The position numbers and the translations under genes were made by a program. A stretch of 40,368 nucleotides of DNA, taken from positions 1-40,368 of the forward strand of contig JAEWAF010000015.1 in NCBI GenBank assembly GCA_023391815.1, in the 5' to 3' direction. The first letter of the stretch is position 1, and each line of letters begins with the position of its first letter. Below, one piece after another: positions 31,672 through 39,291 of the stretch. Source of the DNA: Pseudomonadota bacterium. GTDB lineage: Bacteria > Pseudomonadota > Gammaproteobacteria > Steroidobacterales > Steroidobacteraceae. The notes beneath the pieces were generated by a model. It saw nothing but the letters and a program-made list of their open reading frames with translations, made no database searches and had not been told where the DNA came from.

Positions 31672-32901
31672 TTAACCCCAGCTGCGCTCTGCACGCTCAC
31701 CCGCGCCCTTCCACGCCCGCTCGGCGTTCGCGCCGACCCGGAGTCCGTCGAGGTAATCCGCCCACGCCTGCATCATCGCCCTCCTCTCAGCGAGACGCGT
31801 GGCGCGGTTGTATGCCGCGCGCACTTTGTTTCTTTCCGCGTGAGCCAGCTGAAGCTCGATCACATCTGGATGCCATCCCTGTTCATTGAGGCAAGTCGAA
31901 GCCATCGCACGGAACCCGTGGCCCGTCATTTCCTCGTTGCCATAGCCAAGCCTGCGAAGCGCGCCATTGATCGTGTTCTCCGACATCGGTCGTTGAGTGC
32001 TTCTAATAGACGGGAACACATACATCCCTGATCCCGTCAGTGGCCGCAACTCGCGAAGTATTTTCAGCGCTTGATTTGAGAGTGGCACGATGTGCACCTC
32101 GCGCATCTTCATCTTGCGCGCCGGGATACGCCATTCCGCAGCCTCGAAGCTGATCTCACACCATTCCGCTTGGCGTAGTTCACCGGGCCGCACGAATATC
32201 AGCGGCGCGAGCTTGAGCGCGGCGTGAGTCGCGGGTTGACCACGGTAGCCGTCTATAGCTCTCAGCAGCGCGCCGATGGCTTCGGCATCGGTCACCGCCG
32301 CGTGATTCTTTGTCGATACCGCCGCGAGCGCACCGCGCAGATCGGCCGTGACATCGCGCTCGGCGCGACTCGTCGCGACGGCATAGCGAAAGATCTGACC
32401 CACGCACTGCTTCGTGCGATGAGCGGTCTCGTGCTTGCCGCGCGCCTCGATGTGACGGAGCGCCGCGAGCACATCTGCCGGCGTGATCTTGTGAATCGGC
32501 CGAGAGCCAATATGCGGCACCATGAATTCCGCAATCATCCACCGCGCTTTCGACAGGGTGATCGGTGCGACCTTCTTGGCCTGCTGTTCCAGCCATTCTT
32601 CCGCGACGGCTTGGAAAGTCACGGCGCGAGCCAGCTTATCCGCTTGGCGGCTAGCGCTCGGATCGATGCCTTCGACGAGCAGGCGCCGCGCCTCATCCCG
32701 CCCTGCACGGGCGCGCTTGAGCGAGACATCGGGGTAGACGCCAAGGGAGAGCCCGCGCTCCTTCCCCTCGTAGCGATACTTGAACCGCCACCACCGACTC
32801 CCGTTCGGATTGACGAGCAAATACAGCCCGCCGCCGTCGAACAGCTTCAACGGCTTGTCCACGGCCTTCGCCGAGCGGATCTGGATATCAGTCAGCGCCA
32901 T
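31672..32901 (-). CDS. P4-type tyrosine recombinase (island integrase)
   Basis: 409 residues from ATG 32901. The N-terminal DUF4102-type arm-binding domain (ALTDIQIRSAKAVDKPLKLF, DGGGLYLLVNPNGSRWWRFK) is followed by the SAM-like core-binding domain and the catalytic domain. Arg is in FVRPGELRQAEW, His-x-x-Arg in TGHGFRAMAST, and the Tyr nucleophile in VRAAYNRA after LQLAHAERNK. Such integrases insert islands at tRNA 3' ends, matching its position 170 bases from tRNA-Thr. An upstream start at 32928 (GTG) is possible. Its stop lies 9 bases from the antitoxin start, so the TA genes can be read through from the int promoter. Confidence 0.94.
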   Translation of the reverse strand: MALTDIQIRSAKAVDKPLKLFDGGGLYLLVNPNGSRWWRFKYRYEGKERGLSLGVYPDVSLKRARAGRDEARRLLVEGIDPSASRQADKLARAVTFQAVAEEWLEQQAKKVAPITLSKARWMIAEFMVPHIGSRPIHKITPADVLAALRHIEARGKHETAHRTKQCVGQIFRYAVATSRAERDVTADLRGALAAVSTKNHAAVTDAEAIGALLRAIDGYRGQPATHAALKLAPLIFVRPGELRQAEWCEISFEAAEWRIPARKMKMREVHIVPLSNQALKILRELRPLTGSGMYVFPSIRSTQRPMSENTINGALRRLGYGNEEMTGHGFRAMASTCLNEQGWHPDVIELQLAHAERNKVRAAYNRATRLAERRAMMQAWADYLDGLRVGANAERAWKGAGERAERSWG

Positions 32902-32906
32902 CTTCC

Positions 32907-32959
32907 AGTTACCCCTACTTCGAGCCACCGAGCCTGGGGGTTACTCCCAGAGTTACCCC
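32907..32959. repeat. Repeated AGTTACCCC sites upstream of the integrase gene
   Basis: AGTTACCCC occurs at 32907-32915 and 32951-32959; an inverted near-copy (GGAGTAACCCCC on the minus strand) lies at 32936-32947, so the last two form an 11-bp inverted repeat with one mismatch. They flank the integrase start and lie between it and the attachment site, the place for arm-type integrase sites or an int operator. Confidence 0.5.
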
Positions 32960-33006
32960 CGCGCGTGTTAGGCTGCCGATGGACAGCCAAGGAACGTGGT
33001 GGAACA

Positions 33007-33030
33007 AAACGCCTGTGATTACAGGTGTTT
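33007..33030 (-). terminator. Island-borne terminator behind tRNA-Thr
   Basis: On the minus strand AAACACCTGT pairs with ACAGGCGTTT around AATC (one A-C mismatch), continuing TTTTG. It begins 43 bases after the tRNA 3' end and takes the place of the native terminator now at 28341-28368. Confidence 0.55.
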
Positions 33031-33072
33031 GTGGGAGTGTGGCGACCTTACTGGAAGCGCCTGGAGTAGGAG

Positions 33073-33089
33073 ATGGTGCCGACTCGCGG
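33073..33089. repeat. Right attachment repeat, inside tRNA-Thr
   Basis: ATGGTGCCGACTCGCGG, identical to 28385-28401. It restores the full tRNA 3' end after integration. Confidence 0.9.
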
Positions 33090-33149
33090 AATCGAACCGC
33101 GGACCCACGCATTACGAATGCGTTGCTCTACCAGCTGAGCTAAGTCGGC
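33074..33149 (-). tRNA. tRNA-Thr, anticodon CGT
   Basis: 76 bases. Acceptor stem GCCGACT pairs with AGTCGGC, followed by encoded ACCA. D arm includes AGCTCAGCTGGTAGAGC, anticodon stem ACGCA/TGCGT encloses the loop TTCGTAA (anticodon CGT, reading ACG), and the T arm contains GGTTCGATTCC. It is the integration target of the adjacent island. Confidence 0.97.
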
Positions 33150-33166
33150 GCCGAAGAACCGATGCG

Positions 33167-33202
33167 GCACCGGGAGCCCGGTGCGGCGGGGTGCGAAGTA
33201 TA
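33167..33202 (-). promoter_or_regulatory. Promoter -10 and leader hairpin of tRNA-Thr
   Basis: On the minus strand TATACT (33197-33202) is followed by a GC-rich discriminator, as usual for stringently controlled stable RNA genes. Between it and the tRNA lies an eight-bp perfect hairpin (GCACCGGG/CCCGGTGC, 33167-33184), probably removed with the 5' leader by RNase P. No good -35 box was found. Confidence 0.5.
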
Positions 33203-33245
33203 GGGGAAGAAGTTGCGAGCGAACAGGCGCCGCAATCAACTTACT

Positions 33246-33728
33246 TTACCGGGCCTCGGCCGGCCGCTTCTTGCGCAGGCGGATCACGACTTCGATGGCC
33301 TCGGCCTCCATGCCCTCCGGCAATGTCGGGAAACGACTGAAGGCAATGTCGTTCGGATCGATGTCCCGCAGCTCGCCGGTTTCCAGGTCGTGGAAATGGT
33401 GGTGGGGCACGATGGTCGAGTCGTACACCGAGCGCTCCGGATCCAGGTGGATCTGGCGCACCAGGCCGCGCTGGGCCAGCACTTTGAGCGTGTTGTAGAC
33501 CGTGGCCTTGGAGACCCGCTCACCACCCCGGCGAATCTCGGCCAGGATCTGCTCGGCCGTCATGTGGGTCGGCGCGGCCATCAGGATCTCGGCCACGCGC
33601 ACGCGCTGGTGAGTGGGTTTGAGGCCGTGCAGGTGAAGCTGCTCGACGATCCGGTCGCGCGTCGGGCCTTCGGCGCCGGTCGCGGGATCGGGCTGAGCGC
33701 TGGGCTGGGGGCTGTACTCGGAACTCAC
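33246..33728 (-). CDS. Fur-family transcriptional regulator without cysteines
   Basis: 160 residues. The winged-helix part (HLHGLKPTHQRVRVAEILMA, THMTAEQILAEIRRGGERVS, KATVYNTLKVLAQRGLV) is followed by a short dimerisation domain with VPHHHFHDLETGELRDID, which holds the regulatory-metal His/Asp ligands. There is no cysteine at all, so the structural Cys4 zinc site of Fur, Zur and PerR is missing; this is also seen in Irr-like and some other Fur-family branches. It may sense iron, heme or manganese. It stands alone, upstream of tRNA-Thr on the same strand and divergent from fimT. Confidence 0.88.
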   Translation of the reverse strand: MSSEYSPQPSAQPDPATGAEGPTRDRIVEQLHLHGLKPTHQRVRVAEILMAAPTHMTAEQILAEIRRGGERVSKATVYNTLKVLAQRGLVRQIHLDPERSVYDSTIVPHHHFHDLETGELRDIDPNDIAFSRFPTLPEGMEAEAIEVVIRLRKKRPAEAR

Positions 33729-33902
33729 TTAGGGACCCGCCACTGAAAGATCGGGGCAACTACCCAGGACAAACAACTGGGGACGAGCATACCTCGGCAT
33801 GCGCCGGGAGGCGAGAAACTAGGTAAAAATGCCTCGAAATCTACATTTGGGGGCTGTCCCGGACCGTTATGTTGGCCCGGTCGCAAGCGAAGGATCGCGC
33901 CC

Positions 33903-34469
33903 ATGTATCGAGCCTGTCCACTGGGACCGGGAGCCGGTGCCGCCCGGGGATTCAGCCTGCTGGAGTTGATGGTCACCCTGTCAGTCGCGGCAGTTCTGCT
34001 GGGGCTGGCCGTGCCCTCGTTCCGAGGAATGTGGCTCGACTCCGAGCGCGCGATCGCCGTGAACTCTTTCGTTCACAGCATCTTTCTTGCTCGAAGCGCC
34101 GCGGCGACGTATCACCGGACCGTGAGCATCTGCCGTTCGCTCGATGGCCAGACATGCAGCACCGACCTGGCGAACTGGCAGCTCGGCTGGATGGTCTTCA
34201 TCAACGACGACCGCGATGAGCCGCCGGTGCGCGATGCGAACGAGCGGGTGCTCGCCATTCAACAAGCATTTCCCCAGGGTACGATCACATCGAACCGTCG
34301 CGGCTATTCGTTCAAGCCGTACTACCGAACCGTGGTGAACGGCACTCTGGTGTTCTGTGACCGCCGCGGCTCGGCGCATGCGCGGGCCATCATCATCAAC
34401 ATCGCCGGCCGTCCGCGCGTCTCGAAGAGGGACTCCGACAATCGCCCTTTACGCTGTCCGAGCGGATAG
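33903..34469 (+). CDS. fimT: Type IV minor pilin, FimT/GspH family
   Basis: 188 residues. A prepilin leader ending in Gly is processed at RG-FSLLELMVTLSVAAVLLGL, giving the N-methylated Phe and Glu5 of type IV pilins; the hydrophobic helix follows. The rest fits the GspH/FimT domain (RAIAVNSFVHSIFLARSAAA, two cysteines around SICRSLDGQTCST). FimT/FimU proteins sit at the pilus tip and in some bacteria bind DNA for uptake. The start ATG 33903 has AAGGA at nine bases. It is followed by a PilV-like gene and no further pilin gene. Confidence 0.88.
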   Translation: MYRACPLGPGAGAARGFSLLELMVTLSVAAVLLGLAVPSFRGMWLDSERAIAVNSFVHSIFLARSAAATYHRTVSICRSLDGQTCSTDLANWQLGWMVFINDDRDEPPVRDANERVLAIQQAFPQGTITSNRRGYSFKPYYRTVVNGTLVFCDRRGSAHARAIIINIAGRPRVSKRDSDNRPLRCPSG

Positions 34470-34484
34470 CCATCATGCGCCCGT

Positions 34485-34949
34485 ATGGGAGGATCAATCA
34501 CGCCCCTGCGCAGCGCTCATTACGCACGCGGATTCAACATCGTCGAGATTCTGGCGGCCTTGCTGGTCATCGCAGTGGCCATCGTCGGCATTGCCGCGCT
34601 CTACTCGGATCAGACTCACATTCCCGCCGACGCGCGCCTGCCACTGCGCGCGGCGGAGCTTGCCGACCAAATGGCAGATGTCATTCGCACGACCACCGAG
34701 GGTCGCGACGGTTTCGCGACGACCGTCGGCGTGATCTGTAACGAGAAAGCAAAGACCAAGTCGCCGCAAGACAAGGCCGCTCAAATCGCGGCGTGCTGGG
34801 AAGACGAAGTGGAAAACTCGCTGCCCAGCGGCCTGGGCACGATCTCACGCGATACGTCCTTGACGCCGGCGAGCTACGTGGTCGCGGTCAGCTGGTCGGC
34901 GCCCGGAACAGGCGCGGCGTCATATGTGACGCGCGTGGAAATCAGATAG
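34485..34949 (+). CDS. pilV: Type IV pilus minor pilin/modification protein PilV-like
   Basis: 154 residues. Prepilin site at ARG-FNIVEILAALLVIAVAI with the usual Glu5 (FNIVE rather than FTLIE), then the PilV-like part (LRAAELADQMADVIRTTTEG). The start ATG 34485 has no clear ribosome site. Its end overlaps the end of convergent ispH by eight bases, so any further pilin genes (pilW, pilX, pilY1, pilE) that follow in Pseudomonas are absent here. Confidence 0.82.
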   Translation: MGGSITPLRSAHYARGFNIVEILAALLVIAVAIVGIAALYSDQTHIPADARLPLRAAELADQMADVIRTTTEGRDGFATTVGVICNEKAKTKSPQDKAAQIAACWEDEVENSLPSGLGTISRDTSLTPASYVVAVSWSAPGTGAASYVTRVEIR

Positions 34950-35907
34950 TCGGACGCTGCTTTTCCGGAAGCGACACGCGCAGCTCGCGCGGCAAGCTGA
35001 ACACCACATTCTCCACTTGCCCTTGCACATGCTCAGGGGATTGCCCGCCCCACGCTCTGAGCTGCGCGACCACCCGCTCGACCAGCACTTCCGGCGCCGA
35101 CGCGCCCGCCGTCACACCGACGACTTGCTTGCCATCGAACCATTCCCGCTTCATATCCTCGGGTCCGTCGATCAAGTAGCCCGGAATGCCCGCCTTCTCG
35201 GCGATCTCACGCAAACGATTCGAGTTCGAGCTGGTCGGTGAACCGACCACCAGAATGATGTCGCAACGCTCGACCAGACGCTTCACCGCGTCCTGCCGAT
35301 TCTGCGTCGCGTAGCAAATGTCTTCCTTGCGAGGCGTGGTCAGGGTCGGGAAGCGACGGCGCAAAGCATCGACAACCCGCTGCGTATCGTCGACCGACAA
35401 CGTCGTCTGAGTCACGAACGCGAGGCGCTCCGCATCCTTGATCTCGAGACGATCCACATCCTCGGGCGTCTCCACCAGCACGATGCGACCGCCGTACTGA
35501 GTGTCGAACTGCCCCATGGTGCCTTCGACTTCGGGATGGCCTTCGTGACCGATCAGAATCACCTCGCGGCCTTCGCGCGCATACCGCGAGACTTCCATGT
35601 GAACCTTGGTGACCAGCGGACAGGTCGCATCGAACACTTTCAGATCGCGACGACGCGCTTCGTCTTGAACCGCACGGGCGACACCGTGCGCGCTGAAGAT
35701 CACCGTGGCGTCGTCGGGCACCTCGTCCAATTCTTCGACGAACACGGCCCCCAGGCTGCGCAGACGTTCCACCACGTAGCGGTTGTGAACGACTTCATGC
35801 CGCACGTAGATCGGCGCACCGAACAGCTCGATCGCGCGCTCGACGATATCGATGGCCCGATCGACGCCCGCACAGAATCCGCGGGGGTTGGCGAGAAGGA
35901 TTTGCAT
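34942..35907 (-). CDS. ispH: 4-hydroxy-3-methylbut-2-enyl diphosphate reductase
   Basis: 321 residues. The three Fe-S cysteines are in LANPRGFCAGVDRA, FDATCPLVTKVH and EDICYATQNRQ; the substrate-binding TSSNSNRL and the conserved His residues (VRHEVVHNRYV, FSAHGVA) are present. It makes isopentenyl and dimethylallyl diphosphate in the last step of the MEP pathway. It starts one base after lspA and is co-transcribed with it. Confidence 0.97.
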   Translation of the reverse strand: MQILLANPRGFCAGVDRAIDIVERAIELFGAPIYVRHEVVHNRYVVERLRSLGAVFVEELDEVPDDATVIFSAHGVARAVQDEARRRDLKVFDATCPLVTKVHMEVSRYAREGREVILIGHEGHPEVEGTMGQFDTQYGGRIVLVETPEDVDRLEIKDAERLAFVTQTTLSVDDTQRVVDALRRRFPTLTTPRKEDICYATQNRQDAVKRLVERCDIILVVGSPTSSNSNRLREIAEKAGIPGYLIDGPEDMKREWFDGKQVVGVTAGASAPEVLVERVVAQLRAWGGQSPEHVQGQVENVVFSLPRELRVSLPEKQRPTI

Positions 35908-35908
35908 G

Positions 35909-36469
35909 TTACTTGCTCGGGCCTACTCTGTCGGATTGGGGCGTGCCGCCCGCGGGACGGCGGTCGTGCCCGCTCTCGAGGAACGCATCGATCAGCAGAC
36001 AGGCCGCGCCGACGGAGATCGCGGTGTCGGCGATGTTGAACGCCGGGAAGTCCCACGTGCGCCAGTTGAAATAAATGAAGTCGACGACGAAGCCGTGCAT
36101 CACGCGATCGATCACGTTGCCGAGCGCGCCGCCGAGCACCAGCGACAGACCAATCGCGAGCACGGTCTGATCGGAGCGGATTCGCCGCAGCCAGATCATC
36201 AACGTCAGACTCACCACGACCGCGAGCGTGATGAAGAACCAGCGCTGCCATCCCGACGCCTGCGCCAGGATGCTGAACGCCGCGCCGGTGTTCTCCAGAT
36301 ACACGATATCCAGAATGGGTAACAACGAAATGCTGTCCTGAAGCTTCACGGTGCTGATGACCAGAGCTTTGGTCGCCTGGTCCAGAATCACCACGAAGAA
36401 GGACAGCCACAGCCAGTTGCTGCCGCCGCGGGTGGGCGTGAACCAGACTTTCGCCAACGGGTTGGTCAT
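35909..36469 (-). CDS. lspA: Lipoprotein signal peptidase (signal peptidase II)
   Basis: 186 residues with four membrane helices. Catalytic aspartates are in GNVIDRVMHGFVVDF and FNIADTAISVGA; the N-terminal FFVVILDQATKALV box is also typical. It cleaves prolipoproteins ahead of the lipidated Cys in the inner membrane. Between ileS (10 bases) and ispH (1 base). The fkpB gene often found between lspA and ispH is missing. Confidence 0.96.
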   Translation of the reverse strand: MTNPLAKVWFTPTRGGSNWLWLSFFVVILDQATKALVISTVKLQDSISLLPILDIVYLENTGAAFSILAQASGWQRWFFITLAVVVSLTLMIWLRRIRSDQTVLAIGLSLVLGGALGNVIDRVMHGFVVDFIYFNWRTWDFPAFNIADTAISVGAACLLIDAFLESGHDRRPAGGTPQSDRVGPSK

Positions 36470-36479
36470 CGCATCAACC

Positions 36480-39284
36480 TCAAGTAAAGCGCCGCTGCTC
36501 GCCCGGCCCGTCCACGTTGGTCACGCAACGTCCGCAGAGTTCGGGATGTTTCGGGTTCTGCCCCACATCCGGACGCTTGTGCCAGCAACGCACGCACTTT
36601 ACCGCCGTCGTCGGCTTCACCGCGATCCAGGTGGTATTGCCCTCGCCTTCTTCCGCCGCGACGGCATCGGCTGGCCGGCCGTCGGCGGAATGCGCCCGTG
36701 CGCCCGAAGTGATGAACACGAAACGAAGCTCTTCGCCGAACTGCTGCAAGGTCTCCAGCAACGCGCCCTTCGTGTACACGTCCACTTCAGCATCGAGGGG
36801 CGCGCCGATGGAGCCTGCGTTACGCAGCTTCTCCAGCTCACGTGCGATAGCGCCGCGAACGTTGAGGATGGCATCCCAATCGATCGAGGGCTGCCGGGTC
36901 AGCTCCTTCGGGAATTCGTAGAAGGTGTTGAAGAACACCGACTCGCTGCGTGCGCCCGGCATATAGCGCCAGATCTCCTCCGCCGTGAACGACAGGATGG
37001 GCGCGAGCCACCGGCTCAACGCTTCGGCGATATAAAACATCGCGGTCTGCGCCGAGCGGCGAGGCAAGCTCTTCTTGCCGGTGGTGTAGACGCGATCCTT
37101 GGTGATATCCAGATAGAAGCCACCCAGGTCGACGCTGCAGAAGTTGTGGACCTTCTGATAGATCAAGTGGAACTGATAGCTGCGATAGGCAGCGATCACT
37201 TCTTCCTGCAGTTGATGCGTGCGCCACACGGCCCAGCGATCGACCGCGACCATCTCCGACGCCGGCACTTTGTCCGTCGCGGGATCGAAGCCGTCGAGAT
37301 TGCCGAGCAGGAAGCGCGCGGTGTTACGAATGCGCCGATACGACTCGGCGACGCGCTTCAGGATCTCATCCGAAAGCGCCATTTCATTGGCGTAATCGGT
37401 GGCTGCGATCCACAGACGCAGCACGTCCGCCCCCAGCGTGCCGATCACCTTCTGTGGGACGACGACGTTCCCTAAGGACTTGGACATCTTCCGTCCCTTC
37501 TCGTCGATCGTGAAGCCGTGCGTGAGCACCGCTTTGTAAGGCGCGCGATCGTGTTGGGCAACCGACGTCAGCAGCGAGCTGTGGAACCAGCCTCGATGCT
37601 GATCCGAACCTTCGAGATACAAATCGGCCGGCGCCTTCACATCCGGGTGCAGCTTGGGCACCGAGTGATGCGCGATACCGGAGTCGAACCACACGTCCAT
37701 GATGTCGTTGACCTTCTCGTAGTCCGCCGCCTCGCCGCCGAGCAGCTCCGCCGGATCGAGATCGAACCAGGCATCGATGCCGCCTTCTTCGACCAGCTTC
37801 GCGACCGGCTCGATCAATTCGACCGTGCGCGGATGCAACTCGCCGGTCGCTTTGTGAGTGAACAACGGCAACGGCACGCCCCACACACGCTGACGTGAGA
37901 TACACCAATCGGGGCGGTCCGCGATCATGCCGGTGATGCGGTTCTGCCCCCATCCGGGCACCCACTGCACCTTGGCGATTTCGCGCAGCGCGCCCTTACG
38001 CAGGTTCGCCTGTTCCATGCTGATGAACCATTGCGCGGTCGCGCGATAGATCACCGGCGTTTTGTGACGCCAGCAGTGCGCATAGCGGTGAACGAGCTTC
38101 GCCTCGTGCAACAGCGCGCCGCGCTCCTTCAGCACTTCGATCACATGCTTGTTCGCATCGAACACGCGCTCGCCTTCGAAGATCGGCGTGCCGGTAACGA
38201 AGCGACCGTCGCTGCCGACGGGGTTGTAGACCTCGAGCTTGTACTTCAAGCCCACTTCGAAGTCTTCCGCACCGTGGCCCGGCGCCGTATGAACGGCGCC
38301 CGTACCGTCGTCGATGGTGACGTGGTCGCCGAGAATGACCGGCACGACGCGCTCGTAGAACGGGTGCTGCAGCTTCAGCCCTTCGAGCTTCGCGCCATCG
38401 ACTTCGGCGACGCGCGTGACATTCTCGACGCCCGCGCGCTTGGTGACCGCATCGACCAGAGCGCTCGCCAGCACCAACGTTTCAGTGCCGGTATCGACCA
38501 GCGAATAACGAAACTCGGGACCCAATGCGACCGCCTGGTTGGCAGGCAGCGTCCACGGCGTGGTCGTCCAGATGATGATGCTGGCCGGCGCCTTCACCGA
38601 GGCCACGCCGAAGCGCTTGGCCAGATCGGCGAGATCCTTCACGCCGAAGCGCACATCGAGCGCGGGCGACGTTTTATCTTCGTACTCGACTTCCGCTTCG
38701 GCCAGCGCCGAGCGGCAGTCCAGACACCAGTGCACCGGCTTCAACCCTTTGTAGACGTGACCGTTGCGCAGGATCTGCGCGAACGCACGCAGTTGTTCGG
38801 CTTCGTACTTCGGCGCCATCGTGATGTACGGACGATCCCAATCGCCCATCACGCCGAGACGTTTGAAGTCTTCGCGCTGACCGTTGATCTGCGACTGCGC
38901 GAATTCGCGGCACGCCTGGCGGAATGCGCGAGGATCGAGCGACTTCACTTCCTTGCCGCGAGTCTTCTCGATCTGATGCTCGATGGGCAGACCGTGGCAG
39001 TCCCAGCCCGGCACATAGGGCGCGTCGTAACCATCCATCGAACGCGACTTGACGACGATGTCCTTCAACACCTTGTTGATGGCATGACCGAGGTGAATCG
39101 CGCCGTTCGCGTACGGCGGACCGTCCTGGAGAATGAACGTCGGCCGGCCCTTCGCGATCTCGCGCAGCTTCTGGTACGTCTGGGTTTCTTCCCAACGCTT
39201 GAGAATGTCCGGCTCACGACGGGCCAGGTCGGCCTTCATCGGGAAGTCGGTCTGGGGCAGGTTGATGGTTTGCTTATAGTCCAT
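36480..39284 (-). CDS. ileS: Isoleucyl-tRNA synthetase
   Basis: 934 residues, bacterial type. HIGH appears as HLGH in DGPPYANGAIHLGHAINKV, KMSKS in KGRKMSKSLGNVV, the editing domain has DDGTGAVHTAPGHGAEDF, and the C-terminal zinc finger has CVRCWHKRPDVG and ELCGRCVTNV. It charges tRNA-Ile and edits valine. Part of ribF-ileS-lspA-ispH. Confidence 0.98.
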   Translation of the reverse strand: MDYKQTINLPQTDFPMKADLARREPDILKRWEETQTYQKLREIAKGRPTFILQDGPPYANGAIHLGHAINKVLKDIVVKSRSMDGYDAPYVPGWDCHGLPIEHQIEKTRGKEVKSLDPRAFRQACREFAQSQINGQREDFKRLGVMGDWDRPYITMAPKYEAEQLRAFAQILRNGHVYKGLKPVHWCLDCRSALAEAEVEYEDKTSPALDVRFGVKDLADLAKRFGVASVKAPASIIIWTTTPWTLPANQAVALGPEFRYSLVDTGTETLVLASALVDAVTKRAGVENVTRVAEVDGAKLEGLKLQHPFYERVVPVILGDHVTIDDGTGAVHTAPGHGAEDFEVGLKYKLEVYNPVGSDGRFVTGTPIFEGERVFDANKHVIEVLKERGALLHEAKLVHRYAHCWRHKTPVIYRATAQWFISMEQANLRKGALREIAKVQWVPGWGQNRITGMIADRPDWCISRQRVWGVPLPLFTHKATGELHPRTVELIEPVAKLVEEGGIDAWFDLDPAELLGGEAADYEKVNDIMDVWFDSGIAHHSVPKLHPDVKAPADLYLEGSDQHRGWFHSSLLTSVAQHDRAPYKAVLTHGFTIDEKGRKMSKSLGNVVVPQKVIGTLGADVLRLWIAATDYANEMALSDEILKRVAESYRRIRNTARFLLGNLDGFDPATDKVPASEMVAVDRWAVWRTHQLQEEVIAAYRSYQFHLIYQKVHNFCSVDLGGFYLDITKDRVYTTGKKSLPRRSAQTAMFYIAEALSRWLAPILSFTAEEIWRYMPGARSESVFFNTFYEFPKELTRQPSIDWDAILNVRGAIARELEKLRNAGSIGAPLDAEVDVYTKGALLETLQQFGEELRFVFITSGARAHSADGRPADAVAAEEGEGNTTWIAVKPTTAVKCVRCWHKRPDVGQNPKHPELCGRCVTNVDGPGEQRRFT

Positions 39285-39291
39285 ACTCGAT

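Larger units (their letters stand above)
28385..33089. mobile_element. 4.7 kb integrative element in the 3' end of tRNA-Thr(CGT)
   Basis: It is bounded by direct repeats of ATGGTGCCGACTCGCGG at 28385-28401 and 33073-33089, the second being the 3' end of tRNA-Thr; the unit length between copies is 4688 bp. The integrase gene lies next to the tRNA, as in P4-type islands. Contents are the integrase, a RES/Xre toxin-antitoxin pair, a coupled micro-operon with an XRE regulator, and a hairpin-dense non-coding segment. No replication, capsid or conjugation gene is present, so it must move using its own integrase alone or with help from another element. Confidence 0.88.
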
